From Chlamydomonas sphaeroides (lineage: Eukaryota > Chlorophyta > Chlorophyceae > Chlamydomonadales > Chlamydomonadaceae): DNA of 64,000 bases. Location of the stretch: contig BDDC01000006.1 of assembly GCA_001662425.1 (NCBI GenBank), positions 34,983 through 98,982 of the forward strand, given 5' to 3'. The notes beneath the pieces are model-generated. The model ran no database searches, was not told the origin of the DNA, and worked only from the letters and a program-made list of their open reading frames with translations. Below are positions 58,713 to 64,000 of the stretch, one piece after another (positions within the stretch are counted from its first letter, which is position 1; each line of letters begins with the position of its first letter). A program made the translations under genes and the position numbers.

Positions 58713-61700
58713 ATGCGCGGTCCCGCGCATGCGTGTCGGGTGATTGCCGCGACCGCGCGACTGCGCGCCGCGGCGCCAGAGGCCTCAGCGGCGGCATGTG
58801 CCTGCACAGCGCTAGGTCGCAACACGGCAGCTGGCGATGGCGCTGTTGGAGCGTGGGGCAGCGCTGCCGGCCAGGGCGGGACCGCGTCCACGTCGCCAGG
58901 TGCGGTGTACCGCCAAGCCGCTCTTTCACGTGCCTCCCTCTGCCCGCTCCTCTTCCGGCCCCCCTAACCCCCAAACCACCCCATCTCCGACACGCAACCC
59001 CCTCACTTGCTCTTCTTCCCGAGCAGGCTGGGCGGCATGGATGCTCGCTCTGGCCGCCACCGCTGCCCCAGCGACCAGCTTCGCCGACGCTCCCTCTCGC
59101 CAGGTGCGGCCTGTTGACCGCTTGCTACCCTACCTGCCACCCCCACTCTACATATTAGCTCTCCTCATTCTAAACCCGCTGGCATCTTCGTCCTCGCGTC
59201 GCCGCCCCGCAGGGAGGCGCGCCGCCGCCAGCCGCCGCTGCCGCGGCTGGCGCCGGGCCGTCCGGCTCCGCAGCACCCGAGCCCCTGACCAACCACCCGC
59301 TCGAGTACGACCCCGTGACCAACGAGCACACCGCCAAGATGACGCTGGCGCGTACGGCAGCCATTGAGTACTACAACGCCGGAAAGTGGGTCGGGCAGCG
59401 CTGCGGCATGGGGTTCCGGCTGGGGGTTCCACGCACAAGCGATTCCGGTGTCACACATTGGGGCGCCCGATGAGAGCAGAGGGCTGGACCGGACCGGTCA
59501 CTCGCCGCTCCTCAAGCGCCTCCCTGCTCTCCCCAATGCCACGCCAGGTACGCCCAGGCGGAGGCCAAGTTCCGCGAGACGGTGGCGGAGGCGGTGCTGG
59601 GCTTTGAGCCGGGCGACCCACACATTGCCAGCACCAAGAACAACCTGGCGGAGTTCCTGCGCAACATGGGACGCTGGGATGAGGCCGAGGCGCTATACCA
59701 CGAGGTGTGCGCGCGGGCCGCATGGTACCGGGGCTGGGCCCGCGCATGCATCGCAGGCACACCAACGGCCGCAGCTCTGATTGCGGCTCAAGGCAGCGTG
59801 CCGATTGCATCACCCCACCAGGCCGCGCCGCGCCTCACGGCACCCCAGCCGCTCCCCGGCGCAGCGGCTGCCCTCGCCTGCCCACAGCCCGCTTGCACCC
59901 CTCCTCCCCCTCAACCTTCCTCACCTCCCGTCAGGCGCTGGAGCTGCTGGAGAGCACTTACGGCGAGAAGCACTGGCTGTACGTGTCGGCGCTGCACAAC
60001 CTGGCGCTCAGCTACGAGGCCAAGGGCGACCTGGGCGCCGCCATGGCCACCATGGAGCGCGTGCTGGGGCTGCGGCTGGCCATGTTCGGGCCGCGCCACT
60101 TCCTGTACGCTGACTCGCTGTTCGCGCTGGGCCACATGAAGCGCAAGCAGGGCTTGGCGGCGGCAGCGGCGGGCGGCGGCAAGGGCGGCGGCAAGGGCGG
60201 CGGCAAGAACGGCGGCGAGGAGGGGCTGCGGATGATGGAGGAGGCGGTGCGCGCGCTGGAGGAGGCGGGTGAGCCGGCTGCGGTGGCGATGGGGGGCGGC
60301 GTGCTGCATGCGGAGGAGCACCGCCGCGCGCCGTGTGGCCTGAGGGCCGTGCGTCTCGACCGACCGCCACGCCCACTGAACCCGAGCCGCCACGCGACCC
60401 GCAGAAAAGGTGCAGGCCAACGTGGTGCTTTACTGGCTCACCGAGATTGCCGCCGTGCACACCGCCGAGGGCCGCCCCGCAGCCGCCGCGTCATGCCTGC
60501 GCCGCGCGCTGGCGCACCTGGGCACGGAGCGCGGGCCCGAGGCGGCGGCAGGCAGCGCGCTGTCGGAGCAGCTGGTGGACGCGCTGGCGGCGGCGGGCCG
60601 GCTGCGCGAGGCGGTGGCGGCGGCGGGCGAGGCGCTGGCGGCGCGGCGGGCGCTTTTCGGGGAGGGGGCGCTGGTGGTGGCGACCAGCGAGCTGCGGGCG
60701 GCGCAGGTGGGGGCGCTGCAAGGGGCAAGTGTGGGTCACACCAGGCGGACGCGTAGGACGCACCTGCCCCCGCCATTGCCGCGGTCTGCGCGCACCGTGC
60801 CTTGATATCCCGCTCTACGAAAGCGCGTCGGGCCCGCGAGCAGGCATGACTGGGAGCCGGACTGGCCCGCAAGGGGACGCGGGTATCGTCAAAGTTTCAA
60901 TTCCCCCGCCCCGCGCGCTTGTTACTGCAGCTGGAGCTGCAGGCCGAGTCAGCAGCTTCGTCCTCCGCCGGCCCCACGGACGCGGCCGCTGCCGGCGACG
61001 AGGGCGGCCCGGGCCCCTCGCTGCGCGCGCTGCGCCATGCAGAGGCGGCGACCCGCATCGCGGCCGCCGAGGCCGAGGCGGCGGCTAAGGGCAGCATGCT
61101 GTCGGGGCCTCCCGCGGACAAGTGAGGGGCGGAAGCGAGCCGTTGGCCACGCACCTCGCCCGCAGCTTCGTTGCTGCATGCGCTCTGCACAGATCGCACG
61201 CTACGCGCTACCGGTAATCGACCCCAGCGCGTCGTTGTACGCCCGCGCTCCATCCGGCTTGCTATGGTTCGTAGCGGCGCGCACCTGTCGCCAACGTGGC
61301 ACTCTGCATCCGTGTCTCGCTGCATCGCATCACACGGTGCGCCCACACATGCCGCCCCTGGTTGCCGCAGGCTGGTGAAGCGCCTCCGCGCGGCCCACAC
61401 CCTGGGCGCCGCCGCCAAGATGGTCGCGACGCTCGCCGGCGTCGGCGACCCAACTGTGCCATTGCCGCCGCCGCCAGCTCCAGAGGCGCCGTCAGCAACC
61501 GCGGGCGGCTCCGCCGCCGGAGCTTCGTCCGGCGGCTGGTGGCCCTTCGGCGGCGGCTCGCGGAAAGCCGGCGGAAAGCCGGCGGCCGAGGCGGAGCCAG
61601 CGGCGGTGCCGCTGCCGCCGCTGCGGCCGCCAGCTGTGCCGGTGGCGGAGCTGCCGCTGGCGGACCGGCGGCTGGAGTCATCGGTGGCGGCCCTGACGGG

Positions 61701-62526
61701 GGCCATTGGTGCGGGGCAGGACTTCCTGCAGGTGGGTTGCGGCGGACCCACACACCTGCAATCGTTGCTGCGTTGGCCTTCCCGACACCAACACCGCGCG
61801 TCAAGGCGGACGTGGATCTGGTTGCGCGGCCCCGGCGGGAGCCTGGGGTGGGGTGGGAGCGCCACCGGCTATGATCACGATACCCGCCCACTGTCGGGCA
61901 ATGCACTCATACAGCGCTTGTGGCGCATCCATCTCATGTTGAAATCGCACTGCGAGCCCTGCGCTGCCCCCGCGGCCCCGCCCGCCCGCACGCACGCACG
62001 CCAGGCTGTGGCCACGGGGCGCCGCAAGCTGCCTCCCGGCGTGACCGCCGACGAGCTGGCCGGTCTGCTGGTGGAGGCACAGCTGCAGCTGCTGGACGTG
62101 CTGGAGCGGCTGGGGCTGGTGCTGCAGGTGGGCGGGGTTGGAAGGGAAAGGTACAAGAGGGATGGGTGTCGGCACACGGGAGTCTGGGCTCGGGACTACA
62201 CAGAGGAGAGGTGGAAAAACATGAAATATGGGGTGTTGGGCGGGCAGGATGTGGACTCGGGTTGCCGGTGGGGTGGTGTTGGGAATGGGCGTTGGTGGCT
62301 GATCAACAGGACCGCCAGGGCTTGGGGGCTGGCCTAATCTCAAGTTAACGGCTCCCTGCCGGTGCCCCATGTGCTGCTGCAGGCGCGAGTGGCGGCGGGC
62401 CAGAGCGCCGAGTCGGGCGGGCGGGCGGGAGGCGCAGGGGGTGCCGGCGCAGGAGATGACGTGGTGTCACGGCATCGGCGTGTGCTGGAGCAGCAGGAGC
62501 GCGTAGCTGCGGCGCTGCTGGGGTAG
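58713..62526 (+). CDS. TPR-repeat protein with possible organelle-targeting leader
   Basis: Ten exons: 58713-58899, 59027-59103, 59213-59385, 59548-59704, 59935-60268, 60405-60706, 60931-61121, 61371-61731, 62005-62127, 62383-62526, about 682 aa. The leader is Ala/Arg-rich with almost no acidic residues (ACRVIAATARLRAAAPEA), then a hydrophobic stretch ending in an AxA-like site (WMLALAATAAPATSFADA). That pattern suggests a bipartite thylakoid-lumen signal, though another organelle is possible. Tetratricopeptide repeats of the kinesin-light-chain type follow: AAIEYYNAGKYAQAEAKF, STKNNLAEFLRNMGRWDEAE and SALHNLALSYEAKGDLGAA. TPRs bind protein partners; no enzyme domain is present. Inserts are Gly/Lys-rich (GGGKGGGKGGGK) and Pro-rich. 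The start is the first in-frame ATG. A TGTAA lies 58 nt past the stop. Confidence 0.82.
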
Positions 62527-62583
62527 AGCTGAAGGTGCCGCGCTGGCATGGCCGTCGCGATGAATGGTCGGCCACGGATCCGT

Positions 62584-62588
62584 TGTAA
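62584..62588 (+). promoter_or_regulatory. Candidate TGTAA poly(A) signal for the TPR gene
   Basis: TGTAA 58 nt after the stop codon, the usual green-algal poly(A) motif. Confidence 0.55.
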
Positions 62589-62941
62589 ACGAAGTGGGAC
62601 TTGCGGCGGGCCCCTTGCGCGTGGGGAATCAGCCCACAAGTCAGTCTGAAGCATATGCCATAGCGAAGCTTTTGACTAAGTTGCGGTTGTGCAGCTCGTC
62701 GGGGGCATGCGGGGTGACGCGTGCGGGTACCGACCTCAAGACGTGCACGCGCACAACACCTCCATTGTTTCTCAACTTAATGATCACACGCATTACATCT
62801 GCCTCACATCGATCCCGCTCCTGATAGCGACCTTACTGCACGCAGTCTTGGCATTCCATCGCGGCTCTCTCTTCTTCGAGCTTTCCCCTTAGAGCGCCCG
62901 CTTTAGCCTTGGAACGATAACCGTGGATGCACTGTGGGCGT

Positions 62942-62973
62942 CAGGGAGCGGGCTGCAAGCAGCCCGCTCCCTG
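62942..62973. repeat. Perfect 15-bp inverted repeat (hairpin)
   Basis: Arms CAGGGAGCGGGCTGC (62942-62956) and its exact reverse complement (62959-62973) are separated by AA. It lies about 75 nt upstream of the ATG chosen for the last gene and may be in its 5' UTR. Confidence 0.92.
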
Positions 62974-63045
62974 GTGGCACCGTCCTCGACGGGGCCGCGC
63001 GTCGGGATAGGGGAACCCGGCTCCAGCAAAATACCGCCGGATATC

Positions 63046-64000
63046 ATGAAGCTTGCGGCTGAAAAATGTGCAGTGCTGACACCGCTGGAGGCATGCCATG
63101 TGAGTAGCGTATTGGTTACGCGGATTTGGTCGCTCTACGATATGGCTGAGCTTCTGGACATGCAGACAGCAATGGCCACCGCGTGGCATCCCCTGACCCA
63201 CCCAAACCGTGCCTGCAGATTTACGCCATCCTCAAGCAGACGCTCGAAAAGCTCGCGCTGGTGGGCGTGATCACCGTGGACCCCAAAGTCCAGGCCCAAG
63301 AGCTCACACAGAGCGTGGGCGAGGAGATCTCGCGCATGATTGCGGAGCAGAAGAAGCTGGAGGCGCGGTTTGAGGAGCTCGTGGCATTGCAGCACGTGCT
63401 GCGCCACCAGCCCAACAAGACCAAGCTGGTGGAGAACCAGGTGCGGGCTCTGCCGTCTTCACCTGTTGAGAACTGGACGCAGCTATCGGGAATGAGCTGC
63501 GCCCCTGTACATGCCCGGGTTGAGCAGGGGGCAGGGGCCAGGGGTTGTAAGTCAGCGTCAGGGGCGATTGGACGCTAAGGTTGAGCAGCACCAGCCGCAC
63601 GCCTGCAACCCTGGCTCCATCCTCGCTCGGCCGCCTGCCACCGCGCCCTCGCCCCGCAGAACGAGCTCCAAAAGGTGGCGGAGGCGTTGCGGCAAAGCAC
63701 GAAGCAGCTGTGCCGCAACCTCAAAGACAACCCCAACGTGGCGGAGAACATGCTCAAGGTGCGGCCAGCAGGCCTTTTCGCATCCACGCCTCTGGCACAC
63801 GTCTGCTGCATGGAGCCGTCTCCCGACAACCAATGATGGGTGGCGCTGGGGCATACCATTGCGAGTGGACCAAAGCGGGTGGCCAAACCTCAGCATGCCC
63901 ATGGCAGAGAGAGAGCGCGGGAGAGCTCCCCGCTGCAGCTTGAGTGCACATGGACGGCGGCGTGCTGGCGAGGACCCTCTATGGCCGCATACCCGGGCTG
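63046..64000 (+). CDS. Coiled-coil protein, candidate nexin-dynein regulatory complex subunit (DRC9/DRC10-like), 5' part
   Basis: Three exons fit in phase 0: 63046-63099, 63219-63440, 63660-63758, and the gene continues past the right edge. The visible product starts MKLAAEKCAVLTPLEACH, then reads LKQTLEKLALVGVITVD, EEISRMIAEQKKLEARFEEL and LRQSTKQLCRNLKDNPNV. The heptad-rich helices and the CRNLKDNPNV block recall the IQ-motif subunits DRC9/IQCG and DRC10/IQCD of motile cilia, which link outer doublets. This assignment is from memory of family patterns and is tentative; the IQ motif would lie downstream. The frame is open upstream to 62893, so a non-ATG or upstream-exon start is possible, but 63046 is the first in-frame ATG. 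Confidence 0.5.

Larger units (their letters stand above)
62527..63045. other. Intergenic and 5' UTR between TPR gene and last gene
   Basis: Contains the TPR poly(A) signal, a less GC-rich stretch at 62580-62880 and the 15-bp hairpin. No gene was recognised. Confidence 0.55.

Noticed and set aside
1..64000. tRNA, rRNA or transposase genes
   Set aside because: No cloverleaf-like segment, rRNA core motif or recognisable transposase/reverse transcriptase block was noticed, although this was read by eye and short RNA genes could be missed.

Overview
The window looks like nuclear DNA of a Chlamydomonas-like (volvocine/chlamydomonadalean) green alga. The signs are very high GC, short GT-AG introns every 50-200 coding bases, low-complexity Ala/Gly/Pro-rich proteins, many hexamer minisatellites, TGTAA poly(A)-type signals and a family of receptor-type nucleotide cyclases typical of this group. 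Two N runs (20274-20655 and 39025-39034) show that it comes from a draft scaffold. All gene models below were built by hand from conserved protein blocks, splice consensus and intron phase. No transcript evidence was available.

Layout. 1-1263 (-): 5' part of a receptor-type cyclase paralogue that runs off the left edge. 3830-9572 (-): EFR3-like plasma-membrane scaffold, 17 exons. 10062-15244 (-): CCT7, the eta subunit of the TRiC/CCT chaperonin, 13 exons. 16169-17348 (-): UBC13-type ubiquitin-conjugating E2, 6 exons. 17571-21571 (+): MoaB/CinA-type molybdopterin-binding-domain protein, head-to-head with UBC13. 22536-23495 (-): small Pro/Tyr-rich membrane-anchored protein. 23993-25908 (-): unknown 599-aa protein, head-to-head with 26364-33056 (+), an unknown protein of about 1,690 aa with an S1-like C-terminus. 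35061-49664 (+): giant secreted/receptor-type class III nucleotide cyclase with tandem catalytic domains. 53967-58238 (-): RRM protein with Gly/Met/Gln-rich tails, head-to-head with 58713-62526 (+), a TPR protein with a possible organelle-targeting leader. 63046-63758 (+): 5' part of a coiled-coil protein resembling nexin-dynein regulatory complex subunits, running off the right edge.

The core genes are ordinary eukaryotic housekeeping genes (protein folding, K63 ubiquitination, phosphoinositide signalling, RNA binding). The unusual part is the cyclase material. Two paralogues with matching exon layout, each starting with a signal-peptide exon, lie about 34 kb apart in opposite orientation. 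The complete one is a receptor-like protein with a solute-binding-type ectodomain, one membrane span and two cyclase domains. C1 keeps the metal Asp residues but is split by a long acidic insert, and C2 is degenerate. Other notable items are three GC-AG introns, intronic copies of exon fragments in two adjacent genes, two perfect short hairpins, and three divergent gene pairs.
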